In this document: piece after piece, positions 26,301 through 34,711 of the stretch
How the letters are laid out: the number at the start of each line of letters is the position of its first letter
Position numbering within the stretch: the stretch's first letter is position 1
Assembly (NCBI GenBank): GCA_937895345.1
Contig: CALAWP010000078.1
Coordinates: forward strand, 71,543-135,542
Length of the DNA stretch: 64,000 bases
Direction of reading: 5' to 3'
From: an uncultured Paenibacillus sp.
GTDB taxonomy: Bacteria; Bacillota; Bacilli; Paenibacillales; Paenibacillaceae
The notes under the pieces: generated by a model
Told to the model about the DNA's origin: nothing
The model's database searches: none
Seen by the model: only the letters and a program-made list of their open reading frames with translations
Translations under genes and position numbers: made by a program

Positions 26301-26888
26301 CTGTCCGTCGAGGAAGGAACCCATACGCTCACTTTCTCCGCGGCAGCCGGCGACGGAGAGCGCCGATTGTTTATCGACGGCGTGACCGTACAACGAATCG
26401 TCATCCCCGAACAGGCGGAGCTGGCGAACGGCGGCTTCGAATCGCCCGCCGTTACGTCCAGCCATGGCGTTCTCGTCGGCGGCACGGCCGGTTGGACCTT
26501 CAACGGCTTTGCCGGGATCATTCGGAACGGCAGCGTATTCGAAGCTGCCGACGCTCCGGAAGGGACCCAGGCCGCGTATATTCAAACGCTTAACGGCACG
26601 AGCGGACAGTTTTACCAGGACGCCGTTCTGCCGGCGGGACGATACATCCTTCGCTTTCAAGCCGCCAAACGTACGAGCTTCGGGGGGCAGCAGACGTTTG
26701 ACGTTTATGCCGGCGACCGCCTGATCGGATCGTTCGCGCCGGCCGCCGGAGCCTATCAGCCCTACGAGACGGATGACTTTACGCTGACGCAGCCCGAAAA
26801 AATCCGGATTCGCTTCGAAGCCACGTCGACCTCCGGGGACAATACGGCCTTTATCGATCAAGTGCAAATTATTCGGATTTCGGACTAA
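23304..26888 (+). CDS. secreted multi-domain glycoside hydrolase (clan GH-A-like) with three C-terminal repeats
   Basis: A secreted enzyme of 1194 residues. Residues 1-32 are a signal peptide ending near SAAEAA. Residues about 35-500 form a TIM-barrel glycosidase: Glu196 in FYNEPNG fits the acid/base, Glu293 in HLTEFGW the nucleophile, as in GH-A families such as GH39. The family number cannot be fixed by eye. A chitobiase C-terminal-like module follows (about 567-645; AEIRYTTDGSTPTM). Three roughly 150-residue beta-sandwich repeats start near residues 727, 884 and 1042, sharing N-x-GFE-x-P, GW-F and GDNTAFID; these look like carbohydrate-binding modules. GAGGAGAAAAG precedes the ATG at 23304. 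Confidence 0.88.
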   Translation: MVNRVKKWSIRAMLLALLCTSVGVPAPSAAEAAPAAPSHIVTIDTGTVIQDDFLGVGVNVIPTALMPGQTQFGYNEAHWEMDRKRIMTIEPKVARVWFQIDWMEPEKGSYTWDSMEMKAFYKYMDAFKEAGTEIELNFGWKVGSKVHDWFTIPGVDPYSSAPADLDAYAVSASKLLQELIFNRGYDNIKYLTFYNEPNGSWDFEAPGDQQAYYAEMVIKASEQLARDGIRGLVEIWAPEETGAPLWTKYMKEHADDHIDGYSFHVYGESYIGLGNAFRERQSYVGDKPIHLTEFGWADDNASNWDAGYANTVIQTANSGVKSALMWQLNGVWSYDPYGGTNGNYTMWDALVLGLEPRKTFYIAGMLNRYIPEHSEVLAVDTGGAEDIRAAAFRSADGGYTILVETKAGTEKDIAFDFGGEKIGKTFRKFVYKDDVAKEANAILPPVSGTFRADKGFRDGSIDGDYNVIVYTTDPAETQVEVTPIQPALRSGDKIRLNANVIDNAGGVTWSVIGRNGGAINKNTGVYHAPQVEDETWIAVKAASKRDPSSYGIVLVKVLPKPLPNKAEPPEFSLTKSLYPSAEALFLTSGTEGAEIRYTTDGSTPTMQSALYTRPIILPDGSLTRFKAKAFKSGLKPSGTVSAFYQIGQVSNSPDGYTFCMYEGQGECHFEGEAVVAYGADGRFNYALHTDGVACSSDVFGDPAPGQPKRCFYSYDIPDELPVATLFNAGFEKPSTSSARPGPMTNGWEFSDRAGVQHNNGPFQASPAPQGVQTAYLKTDGGVSGWFGQSIYLQPGAYQLEFKAAKRTSFGGTQSFDVYVDDQVVGSYRPETGQYETYRTEPFTSAGGRHYIKFAATTTEGDNTAFIDDVRITLPRQPQDPYLVNASFESPVIGNPDRTAAGLTAGWTFNGSAGIVRNGNRLESADAPYGVQAAYLIADGSVQGEFSQSAHFPAGVYVIRFQAAKGGASGEAPLRLALDGQAVGSFSVAAGDYVPFETGLLSVEEGTHTLTFSAAAGDGERRLFIDGVTVQRIVIPEQAELANGGFESPAVTSSHGVLVGGTAGWTFNGFAGIIRNGSVFEAADAPEGTQAAYIQTLNGTSGQFYQDAVLPAGRYILRFQAAKRTSFGGQQTFDVYAGDRLIGSFAPAAGAYQPYETDDFTLTQPEKIRIRFEATSTSGDNTAFIDQVQIIRISD

Positions 26889-26922
26889 ACCATCAATCGG
26901 AACAGAGGTTATATCAAAGTGC

Positions 26923-26966
26923 AAAACGGTCGTTCGGGGAGCATGTCCCGGCGACCGTTTTGTTGC
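26923..26966 (+). terminator. terminator of the secreted glycoside hydrolase gene
   Basis: Arms AAAACGGTCG and CGACCGTTTT, with a GC-rich loop, followed by GTTGCG. It lies 35 bases after the stop codon and can serve either strand. Confidence 0.7.
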
Positions 26967-26987
26967 GCAGTCCGTATGCATGAAAGA

Positions 26988-27029
26988 GGGGCGTCCCTCC
27001 GCCATCTGCCGATGACTTTGGGACGCCCC
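26988..27029 (-). terminator. terminator of the first ABC transporter operon
   Basis: Perfect arms GGGGCGTCCC and GGGACGCCCC, 47 bases after the stop codon of the solute-binding protein gene; on the minus strand the stem is followed by TCTTTC. Confidence 0.65.
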
Positions 27030-27075
27030 GTTTGCCGCTTGTCTGTCATTGCCTCTTGCCTCTGGCGCCGGCCTT

Positions 27076-28848
27076 TTATTCGAGGCCGTGCTCCATGCGA
27101 ATCCGTTTGTTTTCCTGATTGTAATATTCCGTAAACGCATCGGCTCCGCCTTCGCTGAACGCTTTGATGGCCGCCGCCTTGTTTTTCTCGAATTCCTCTT
27201 CGGTTTTCGAATGAATGACTTTGGCCGCCTCGCGCGTTGCCAGCTCGACGAGCAGTCCTTCGGTTTTTTTCCACTCTTCCGTCAGCGTAACGCCTGGAAC
27301 CGTGTTCCGCTTCAAGATTTCATCGTCGGACATGCCGTCCATCCAGCTTGCCCAATGAATCAGCTTGCCTTCGTCGACCAGCTTCTTGAATACTTCGCCG
27401 GAGTAAGTCGCGCCGTAATGCTCGGCAAAATCTTTTTCGAGCGGCGTAGCCGCCTTCACCAGCGCTTCAGGGGCGCCGAACAGATCGACCGGCTGGCCGT
27501 CGTTCGGGTCGATGACGTCGCCGCCGAGACCGATCAGGTTGCGGTCGAGCGACAATCCCGTCGATTCGAACGGAATGCCTCCCGTCGACTTCAGCTGCAG
27601 CGTTTCGTCGGTCAGCACCGGCTTGCCGTCGACCTTGTTCCAATGCTTGCCTTCCACGCCGTTGTACATGATGCGCGAGCCTTCATAGGAGAACAGGAAG
27701 TTCAAAAATTCCATCGCCTTTTCCGGATGCTTCGAGCTCTTCGAAATGCTGTACGTTTTGTCCGACCAGCCCAGCGGCTGCACGCCGCCGTACCAGGCCA
27801 GCTTGCCTGCGGGAACGACAATGTAGCCTTTGCCGTCCGACGTATGCTGCGCGTTGAAGTCGCCCATCGCCCAAGTGGCGGGACCGACAACGATTTGGCC
27901 GGCCGTCGCTTTGGCCATATAGTCGTTGTTTTTCATCGTCAGGCTGTCCGGGTCGAGCAAGCCTCTCCGGTACGCCTTGTTGTAGAAGTCCATGGCGGTC
28001 CAGAAGTTCGATTTGTCATTTGTAAGCGTGCTTATAAATTCGCTTCCGCCGACTTCGGTCTGCGCCATGTCGCTGGTCGAGCTCGTCAGCGCGGTAAACG
28101 TGACCGGCGGAATTTGGTAAGCCCACAAGCCCCAATCCTGCCACATCGAGAAGCCGTATACTTTTTTGCCGTCTTCGGTTGTCGGATGATTCTTCACGAT
28201 TTGCTCCGCTACGTCCAGCAGATCGTCCATCGTATTAATTTCAGGCGTGCCGATCTCCTTGTACCAATCCCAGCGGATCGTCGGTCCGATCGTAATCGGC
28301 TTGACGGTTTCGCCCGGCTTCGGCTGTACCTGCGGCGGAAGGAAATAAAGGTTGCCGGTGCCGTTGCTCCAGTTTTTCTTGCTGAACTCGACGACCGTGC
28401 CGATATTGGCCGTAATGTCCTTCCCATGCTCGGCCAGCATATCGTCCATCGGAATAATCAGATCGCCTTCAATCAGCTGCTTCTGATATTTGTTTCCGTC
28501 CGCCCGAACGATATCCGGCAAGTCGCCGCCGGCAAGCAGGACGTTGAATTTGTTTTCGTCGGCCTCGACGTATTCGATTTTGACGCCGACCTTTTCCGCA
28601 ATCGCCTTGGCGACCTCGCTGTCGGGGTAATTGTTCCATTTCGTTCCGGTCTCCATTACGAGCAAGCGCAGCGTGACGAGCTCCTGCGAGCCTTTCCCTC
28701 CGTCGCCGCCTTCCGCCGTTTGGCCCGGATTGTTCGTGCCTGGGTTGCCCTGGCCCGTATTGCCGCCGCCGTTGTTCGAGCAAGCGGTAATCAGCAGGGC
28801 GGCGATCATCGTCATGACGACCGCAAGCTTTACCGTTTTCTTTCTCAT
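27076..28848 (-). CDS. ABC transporter solute-binding lipoprotein, LplA-like
   Basis: Membrane-anchored receptor that delivers a sugar, probably an oligosaccharide, to the permease pair encoded just upstream. Residues 1-23 are a lipoprotein signal ending in LLITAC, with the lipid-bearing Cys at 23. A Gly/Asn-rich linker follows, then a type I extracellular-binding domain of about 530 residues; the total of 590 is the large Paenibacillus/LplA class. The ATG at 28848 follows GGGGGAGGATT. Ligand unknown; context suggests plant or bacterial oligosaccharides. Confidence 0.9.
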   Translation of the reverse strand: MRKKTVKLAVVMTMIAALLITACSNNGGGNTGQGNPGTNNPGQTAEGGDGGKGSQELVTLRLLVMETGTKWNNYPDSEVAKAIAEKVGVKIEYVEADENKFNVLLAGGDLPDIVRADGNKYQKQLIEGDLIIPMDDMLAEHGKDITANIGTVVEFSKKNWSNGTGNLYFLPPQVQPKPGETVKPITIGPTIRWDWYKEIGTPEINTMDDLLDVAEQIVKNHPTTEDGKKVYGFSMWQDWGLWAYQIPPVTFTALTSSTSDMAQTEVGGSEFISTLTNDKSNFWTAMDFYNKAYRRGLLDPDSLTMKNNDYMAKATAGQIVVGPATWAMGDFNAQHTSDGKGYIVVPAGKLAWYGGVQPLGWSDKTYSISKSSKHPEKAMEFLNFLFSYEGSRIMYNGVEGKHWNKVDGKPVLTDETLQLKSTGGIPFESTGLSLDRNLIGLGGDVIDPNDGQPVDLFGAPEALVKAATPLEKDFAEHYGATYSGEVFKKLVDEGKLIHWASWMDGMSDDEILKRNTVPGVTLTEEWKKTEGLLVELATREAAKVIHSKTEEEFEKNKAAAIKAFSEGGADAFTEYYNQENKRIRMEHGLE

Positions 28849-28929
28849 TGCTTTAATCCTCCCCTGATTATTATACAAACAATGATTCTATGATTATCGG
28901 CGATGTTCGCCGTATAATCCATACGTTAG

Positions 28930-29850
28930 CTACCCTTTCACCGCACCGAGCATAATGCCTTTCACAAAGTAACGCTGCAGAAGCGGATACACCAGCACGA
29001 TCGGCAGCGTGACGATCATCGTAATCGTCATCCGGATCGATTGCGGCGTCATCGTGCGGACCAGATCGCCGCGCGTCAGCTGCTCGCTCGTCAGATTGGA
29101 CAAATTGCTCGTCTGGTTGAGCAGGTTGTACAGCACCAGCTGCAGCGTCTGCAGCTTCGGATCGGAGACGAGAAAATAGTTGTCGAACCACGTATTCCAC
29201 TGGCCGACGGCCGCAAACACGGCGATGGTGGCGATAATCGGCATCGAAAGCGGAAAGACGATGCTTGTAAAGATGCGAACGTAGCCCGCCCCGTCGATCT
29301 TGGCCGATTCCTCCAGCGAAGCGGGAAGCTGCTCGATAAACGTCTTGATCAGAATGACGTTGAAGCCGACGAGAGCGCTCGGCAATAAGTACAGCATGAA
29401 GCTGTTTTGCAGCCCGTACGCCTTCATGGTCAAGTACCATGGAATGAATCCGGCGTTAAAATACATCGTAACCAGCACGAACCGGTAAATCGTCGACCGG
29501 AACGGCATTTCGTGCTTTGTAATGAGATAAGCAAAAAACGAGCAGCAAAACACGGTAATGACCGTACCGATGACCGTACGTCCAAGCGATACGATGGCGG
29601 CGTCCCGAATGCCCGGCAGGCCGATCGTCGTCTTGTAGGCTTCCAGCGAGAAGCCCGCCGGCCACAGATATACGCCCTTCTGCGCTTCGATCGGATCGCT
29701 GATCGAATAGATCAGAATGTAATAAAACGGATAAATCGTCACGATAATGAGGACGGTCAGAAAAAAGTAATTGCATGCGTTAAACGCGACATCTTTCCAA
29801 TCGGTTGCCCGCCTCCGGCGAACCGGCGGCGCGCTTGCGGGATTGCTCAT
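28930..29850 (-). CDS. carbohydrate ABC transporter permease, LplC/YtcP type
   Basis: Inner-membrane permease with six helices. The EAA loop reads EESAKIDGAGYVRIFTSIVFPLSMPI, and the protein ends LLQRYFVKGIMLGAVKG, the tail typical of the LplC subfamily. It lies between the LplB-type permease and the solute-binding protein on the same strand. As usual for this class no ATPase gene is present; a shared MsmX-type ATPase is expected elsewhere. ATG follows AAAGGAG. Confidence 0.93.
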   Translation of the reverse strand: MSNPASAPPVRRRRATDWKDVAFNACNYFFLTVLIIVTIYPFYYILIYSISDPIEAQKGVYLWPAGFSLEAYKTTIGLPGIRDAAIVSLGRTVIGTVITVFCCSFFAYLITKHEMPFRSTIYRFVLVTMYFNAGFIPWYLTMKAYGLQNSFMLYLLPSALVGFNVILIKTFIEQLPASLEESAKIDGAGYVRIFTSIVFPLSMPIIATIAVFAAVGQWNTWFDNYFLVSDPKLQTLQLVLYNLLNQTSNLSNLTSEQLTRGDLVRTMTPQSIRMTITMIVTLPIVLVYPLLQRYFVKGIMLGAVKG

Positions 29851-29871
29851 ATGGCTTGCTCCTTTCTCTCT

Positions 29872-30813
29872 TTATACGATTCCTTGGCCTCGGAATTTTT
29901 TGGACAGGAAATTGACGCTGAACAGCAGCACGATGCTGATAACCGACTTGAAGATGCCGACTGCCGTCGAGTAAGAATAATCGCCCGTAATCAAGCCGAG
30001 ACGGTAAACGTACAAATCCAGCACCTCGATCCGGTCCGCGACGATCGCGTTCGTAAATACGAGGTATTGCTCGAAGCCCGCCGACAGCAAATTGCTGATC
30101 GATAGCAGCAGCAGCACGATAAACGTCGGCATAATGTTCGGAATCGTAATGTGCCAAATGATGCGAAGCCGGCCGGCTCCGTCCACTTTCGCGGCGTCGT
30201 ATTGCTCGGAGTCGATGCTGACGATGGCCGCCAAATAGATGATGGCGCTCCAGCCGACCGATTTCCACAGCAGCAGCAGCGTTTGAACGGTCCATACGCG
30301 ATCGTAGTTGCCGAGCACGTTGACCGGCATGTCGCTGATGCCGAGCTTGTACAGGATCGCGTTGATCGCCCCCTCGGTGCTGAACATGCTGAAGGCGAGC
30401 GAGTAGACGATGACCCAGCTGATATAATGGGGAAGCGTCGACGTCGTCTGAACCAGCCGCTTGAACCAGCCGCTTCTTACCTCGGACACCATGACGGCGA
30501 ACAGCACCGGAATCGGCGCGGTGGCGATGGACAGCAGGCTGAGCGCCAGCGTATTGATCAGTACCGGCCCCATCCGGGGATCGTCGAACATCAGACGGAA
30601 ATTTTCAAGGCCGATAAACGGCGTCTGGCTGAGCGGAATGCCCGGCTTGTAATCGAAAAACGCGTAAATCCAGCCGAACAACGGCACATAGCTGAACGCG
30701 AAAGCGACGGCGGCGAACGGAAGCGCCATCAGCAGCAGCTTGATGCCGTCCTTTCGGAATAGTCCCGATTTGGGGGGCTGATGTTGTTTTTTTGCAGCGT
30801 GTGCAAGCTCCAT
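29872..30813 (-). CDS. carbohydrate ABC transporter permease, LplB/YtcQ-partner type
   Basis: A 313-residue permease with six helices; the EAA loop reads YDAAKVDGAGRLRIIWHITIPNIMP. FGWIYAFFDYKPGIPL near residue 48 and the terminal FLSKKFRGQGIV are typical of the LplB group. Start ATG at 30813 has GGAGC upstream. First gene of the operon lplB-lplC-SBP, transcribed away from the YesMN pair. Confidence 0.93.
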   Translation of the reverse strand: MELAHAAKKQHQPPKSGLFRKDGIKLLLMALPFAAVAFAFSYVPLFGWIYAFFDYKPGIPLSQTPFIGLENFRLMFDDPRMGPVLINTLALSLLSIATAPIPVLFAVMVSEVRSGWFKRLVQTTSTLPHYISWVIVYSLAFSMFSTEGAINAILYKLGISDMPVNVLGNYDRVWTVQTLLLLWKSVGWSAIIYLAAIVSIDSEQYDAAKVDGAGRLRIIWHITIPNIMPTFIVLLLLSISNLLSAGFEQYLVFTNAIVADRIEVLDLYVYRLGLITGDYSYSTAVGIFKSVISIVLLFSVNFLSKKFRGQGIV

Positions 30814-30856
30814 GGCTCTGCTCCTTTTCTGTAAGTTCTGTCTCTCTCGTAATATC

Positions 30857-30884
30857 ATGATAGGCGATAAGAAAGCGGATTCAA
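30857..30884 (-). promoter_or_regulatory. promoter of the first ABC operon with overlapping cre-like site
   Basis: Minus-strand TTGAAT at 30884-30879, 16-base spacer, TATCAT at 30862-30857. A cre-like site TGAATCCGCTTTCT (30883-30870, 12 of 14 consensus positions) overlaps the -35 and spacer, so CcpA repression is likely. Confidence 0.6.
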
Positions 30885-30903
30885 ATGAAGGATATACCGA
30901 AAT

Positions 30904-30966
30904 GGTTGAAAAAAAGGAGGGGGTAAGAGGCGCATTTGAACGATTTTTGGATTCGGTTGAAAAAAA
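30904..30966 (-). promoter_or_regulatory. two TTTTTTTCAACC motifs upstream of the first ABC operon
   Basis: On the minus strand TTTTTTTCAACC occurs at 30966-30955 and 30915-30904, 51 bases apart, that is about five helical turns. A related TTTGAACG lies between them. The motif and its orientation match those upstream of the secreted hydrolase and of the second ABC operon. Binding by the neighbouring YesN-type regulator is inferred. Confidence 0.5.
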
Positions 30967-31007
30967 TAAATAGGGGCGGTTTTTCACTGTTGCGTGCAAT
31001 AAAAATA

Positions 31008-31056
31008 GGCTTCAAGCGCGCCGGCGGCTGCCGCCCGGCGTTTATGCTTGAAAGCC
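31008..31056 (-). terminator. terminator of the yesN-yesM operon
   Basis: Arms GGCTTTCAAGC and GCTTGAAGCC (one bulged base) with a GC-rich inner hairpin; the minus strand continues TATTTTTATTG. It separates the sensor kinase from the ABC operon promoter. Confidence 0.75.
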
Positions 31057-31091
31057 CGAATGATGGCTCGTATTCGATCTAGAACGATGGT

Positions 31092-32912
31092 TTAACCGCT
31101 GGACGGCCGGACGGCCGGCAGCGACACTTCGACTTCAGCCCCTTTCGCAACCGGTACGAACCGGATGCCGTAGGCGGGACCAAAATACAACCGGATCCGC
31201 TTGTTGACGTTGTTCAGCCCGATGCCGCTTCCTTCACCCGACGGCCCGAAGCTTTCCCCGGTTGCCAGCCTGGCGTTCAACTCCTCCATGCGATCCGGCT
31301 CGATCCCTTCTCCCGAATCCGTCACGATCAGCCGAAGCGTCCCGTCCGCTTCGGCCGCGCGGATGGCGATGCGGATCGCGTGCTCTTCCTGCTGCCTGCC
31401 GGAAGCGATCGAGTTTTCGACGAGCGGCTGCAGAATGAAGCGCGGCACCCGGCAATCGAGCAGCGCTTCGTCGACGCCGATTTCGAAATGAATGCTGTTG
31501 TTGAAACGCATGTTAATAATCTTGATATAATTTTCCAAATAACTGAGCTCGTCGCTCAGCGAACACATCGGATCCTTGCTGGAGAAGACGGGGCGCAAAA
31601 TATTGCCCAGCGCCACGATCGTCTTGACGATATTGTCGGCCTTGATCAGAGAGGCCATCCATCGGATCATGTTCAGCGTATTGTACAAAAAATGCGGATT
31701 GATCTGGTATTGCAGCGCTTCGATTTCGAGCTCGCGCTTTTTTTCCTGAATCTCGTTGTTTTTGTCGATCAGCTCGACCATGCTCAGCGACATTTCGTTA
31801 AACCTTCGTATGACCGTCCCCAGCTCGTTTTGGGGGATTCGATCGAACGTAATGCCCAGCTCGCCGCGGCTCATCTCTTTCATTTTGCCGGAAAGGAGAT
31901 GAAGCGGCTTGATGATTTTGCGCAGCCAAAAATACGATACGATGAAAATGAACACCAGACTGATCATAAACACAAGCACGAGCATGCGCTGTACCGAAAA
32001 GATTTGATCGGAATATTGATAGAGCGGTATTTCCTTCATCATGTACCATCCCGCGTCGTTCAGCTTGTAATAGACGATTTGCAGCTCCTGGCTGTTCTGG
32101 CTCCCCACCCGGCTACCGTAGGAGCCGGGCTCCTGCTCGGCAGGCATAAAGGCGCTGGCGCTGCCGACACGCTCCGGCCGGCTGGACGATATGACCGTCC
32201 CGCTGCCGTCGACGATGTACATATCCCCTTCGTCCTCGCCCAGCGCCGTCGCATAAATCGAAGCGAGATAACGCTCGTCGATATTGAATATAAGCGTCGC
32301 GCTCGTTCTCGGATCGTAAATGGCGCGAGTGCGCCGCATCATGCTGATCAAATTGCCGTCTTTGGCGTCGGTCATATACGGATTGTAAAACGATTTTTTC
32401 AAACCGCCCTGCACGATCATTTTCGGATATTCCTCGATCGATCTACGAAACGGCTCGGACGAAAAAAACGTCTTTTCCCAATCTTCCTTGGCATAGACGA
32501 GCGTCGTATTTTCGTTTCCGCCGACCGCACCCAAATTATCGGCCGTAATATAGATCGAGTCGATATAACCGTAGTTGCCGATAATATCTTCGATATTGTT
32601 CTGGACGTCGTTCTTCGCTTCCAGAAGCTCCAGTTCGGTTTTTTCGGAGATGCCGTACAGCAGCTGCTGGATGCGGTCGTCCCGCAAAAAAAGCATGGAG
32701 AGCCGGTCCACCTCGCTGATCAGGGCGCCGATATTATGGTCGAGCTGCTGAAACTGCTGATAGAGCAGACGCTCGTTCTGCTCCTTGATCATGTTTTGCA
32801 TAAACGAATAAATATAATAAGAAGCCCCGGCCATTCCGGCGAGGCTGATAATCATAAAGTAGACGATAAGCTGGGTCCGCAAATGGCGGAAGCTGAACAA
32901 CGATTTGATCAT
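31092..32912 (-). CDS. yesM: sensor histidine kinase, YesM type
   Basis: Membrane sensor of 606 residues that phosphorylates the YesN-type regulator. A first helix lies near residues 13-33, an extracellular sensing domain follows to about 300, then a second helix (MLVLVFMISLVFIFIVSYFW) and a HAMP region. The His_kinase domain has the phosphorylated His407 in QINPHFLYNTLN, and the ATPase ends with GEGSGIGLNNVNKRIR. It starts at ATG 32912 inside the stop codon of the regulator gene (ATGA), so the two are translationally coupled. The stimulus is probably an extracellular sugar or sugar-loaded binding protein. Confidence 0.93.
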   Translation of the reverse strand: MIKSLFSFRHLRTQLIVYFMIISLAGMAGASYYIYSFMQNMIKEQNERLLYQQFQQLDHNIGALISEVDRLSMLFLRDDRIQQLLYGISEKTELELLEAKNDVQNNIEDIIGNYGYIDSIYITADNLGAVGGNENTTLVYAKEDWEKTFFSSEPFRRSIEEYPKMIVQGGLKKSFYNPYMTDAKDGNLISMMRRTRAIYDPRTSATLIFNIDERYLASIYATALGEDEGDMYIVDGSGTVISSSRPERVGSASAFMPAEQEPGSYGSRVGSQNSQELQIVYYKLNDAGWYMMKEIPLYQYSDQIFSVQRMLVLVFMISLVFIFIVSYFWLRKIIKPLHLLSGKMKEMSRGELGITFDRIPQNELGTVIRRFNEMSLSMVELIDKNNEIQEKKRELEIEALQYQINPHFLYNTLNMIRWMASLIKADNIVKTIVALGNILRPVFSSKDPMCSLSDELSYLENYIKIINMRFNNSIHFEIGVDEALLDCRVPRFILQPLVENSIASGRQQEEHAIRIAIRAAEADGTLRLIVTDSGEGIEPDRMEELNARLATGESFGPSGEGSGIGLNNVNKRIRLYFGPAYGIRFVPVAKGAEVEVSLPAVRPSSG

Positions 32913-34531
32913 TCGCCCTTGTCTCCGGCCTGCATTTGTCTGCGGTATTCGTTGGGGTTGATCCCCGTTACTTTCTTGAACACTTTGCTGAAATACGTAT
33001 ATTCCGGGGAAAAGCCGACCTCGGCCGCGACGTCGTACGTCTTCATGTTCGTTTCGGCCAGCAGTTCCTTCGCCCGCTCGATGCGGTAGCGGTTCAAATA
33101 ATCGATAAACGAAATATGCAGCTCCCGCTTGAACAGATTGCTGAGATAGCCGGCGCTGAGGCCGACATAATCGGCAACCGATTGCAGATGAATGTTGTCC
33201 GCATAATGCTTCTTCACATATTGAATCGCCTTCGACACTTCGCCGCTCAGCTGCAGCCGGTCCCGCGACGCTTCCGCGGCTTCGGCGATATAGGCCGCCG
33301 CCCGGTCCAGCATATCGGGAAGCGTATCGCATTCCTCCAGCTGCTCGGTGATGCGCAGCAAGCGGTCTTTGCCGGAAGGCTCGTCTTCGTCCAGGTTCGC
33401 GCCGATCCACTGGGCCAGGCGAAACAGCATCGTTTCCGCCGATTTGCGATCGCCTGCAAATTCATATTCGAAGTAATCGAGATAACCGTCGTATTCCTTC
33501 CTCTTGTGCGCCGGCAGAAGCTCGCGCACGGCCGGCAGCGTTCTCAACCGGCCGACCCTTTCGCGGACGGCGGACATATCCGCCGGACGGCTGCCGGCAT
33601 GCCGCAGTCCGGGACCTTCCGCAAATTTCCGTTCGAGCGCGCGCTGCGCCTCCGCGTACAGCTTCGGAAGAGCTTCGTACCCGTTGCGGATGCCGCTGAC
33701 GCCGAACGAGACCGAGCCGTTGAAATACGTTTCGATTACGTCCTGAATGCGGCTAAGGATCGAGTGGGTTTCCTGCATGACCGCCTGTTCGGAAAGCATG
33801 TCCTCGTAATGCAGCACCAGCGCAAAGTGATTGGCGCCAAGATGAAACGCTTCGCCCCGCTTGCACGAAGCCGTAATTTCACCCAGTATGTTAAGGAGCG
33901 TCATCTTGATCAAGTGGCCGTTGGCGTCTTGAAACTTCGCCTTAAGCCGCGCGTATCGGTCCACTTCCATCATGCAGCAGACCAAGCGCGCCGGAGAGAG
34001 CTTCATGCGGCTGCGCTCGACGAACCGGCCGAATTCTTCCGCCGAAAAGATGTTGTAGAACAAAAAGTCCTTGAACATCTTTTCTTTGATGAGCTCCATA
34101 TCGCCGCTGTTCGTCCGCAGCGCGTCCTTGCCCGGCGCCCATTGGCTCTCCTGGCGCTCAAGCTGCTGCTTCGCCGCGTTCAGTGCGCCTTCGATTTCCT
34201 CCTCGGTCATCGTCAGCTTCAGTATATAGCTGGACACGCCGAGCGACATCGCCTTGCGCGCCAGCTCGAACTCTTCCAGACATGTGAGCACGACGACTTG
34301 CGTATCCTTGTCGCGCGCGCGGATGTTGGCGATCAGCTCCATGCCGTCCATCTTCGGCATCCGGATGTCCGTAATAACCACTTCGGGCCTCTCCCGCTCG
34401 TAATAGTCCCATGCGGCTTGCCCGTCCGGAAAATCGGCTGCCAGCTGCATGCCGAATTTGTTCCAGTCGACGGAATTTTTCAGACCGATGCGTACCAGCA
34501 TTTCATCCTCGACGATCATCACTCTGTACAT
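32909..34531 (-). CDS. yesN: AraC-family response regulator, YesN type
   Basis: A 540-residue transcription factor. Receiver domain at residues 1-120, with acidic pocket VEDE and phospho-acceptor Asp55 in VVITDIRMPKMDG; a long middle region of unknown fold; and a C-terminal AraC double HTH (about 440-540) with SAGYLSNLFKRELHISFIDYLNRYRIERAK and VGFSPEYTYFSKVFKKVTGINPNEYR. It pairs with the overlapping YesM-type kinase and probably activates the adjacent ABC operon. Start ATG 34531 follows GGAGGGGG. A decayed relative lies at 36.65-36.90 kb. Confidence 0.94.
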   Translation of the reverse strand: MYRVMIVEDEMLVRIGLKNSVDWNKFGMQLAADFPDGQAAWDYYERERPEVVITDIRMPKMDGMELIANIRARDKDTQVVVLTCLEEFELARKAMSLGVSSYILKLTMTEEEIEGALNAAKQQLERQESQWAPGKDALRTNSGDMELIKEKMFKDFLFYNIFSAEEFGRFVERSRMKLSPARLVCCMMEVDRYARLKAKFQDANGHLIKMTLLNILGEITASCKRGEAFHLGANHFALVLHYEDMLSEQAVMQETHSILSRIQDVIETYFNGSVSFGVSGIRNGYEALPKLYAEAQRALERKFAEGPGLRHAGSRPADMSAVRERVGRLRTLPAVRELLPAHKRKEYDGYLDYFEYEFAGDRKSAETMLFRLAQWIGANLDEDEPSGKDRLLRITEQLEECDTLPDMLDRAAAYIAEAAEASRDRLQLSGEVSKAIQYVKKHYADNIHLQSVADYVGLSAGYLSNLFKRELHISFIDYLNRYRIERAKELLAETNMKTYDVAAEVGFSPEYTYFSKVFKKVTGINPNEYRRQMQAGDKGE

Positions 34532-34642
34532 GCTTCCCCCTCCTAACGACCGGTAAGCAAGCGCTTCCTGAAAACCGATTGATCCGCGCATTGCGGCAGG
34601 GCCTGTCAAGCCGGCAGCCGCAGCCGGTTGCCCCGTGTCCCC

Positions 34643-34671
34643 ATTATAGCGAACTCCGCGGCAAATATGAA
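34643..34671 (-). promoter_or_regulatory. promoter of the yesN-yesM operon
   Basis: Minus-strand TTCATA at 34671-34666, 17-base spacer, TATAAT at 34648-34643, leaving a leader of about 100 bases to the yesN ATG. Confidence 0.6.
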
Positions 34672-34711
34672 CCACCCTCCCGGCTGGCAGAGCTTCCCGT
34701 TCAAGGCGCGA

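Noticed and set aside
24765..27140. 791-codon open frame antisense to the secreted glycoside hydrolase
   Set aside because: No ribosome binding site, Arg-rich composition typical of antisense frames in GC-rich genes, and the plus strand has clear domains.
31380..34546. Two long plus-strand frames opposite yesM and yesN
   Set aside because: Shadows of the kinase and regulator; His/Arg-rich, no start signal.
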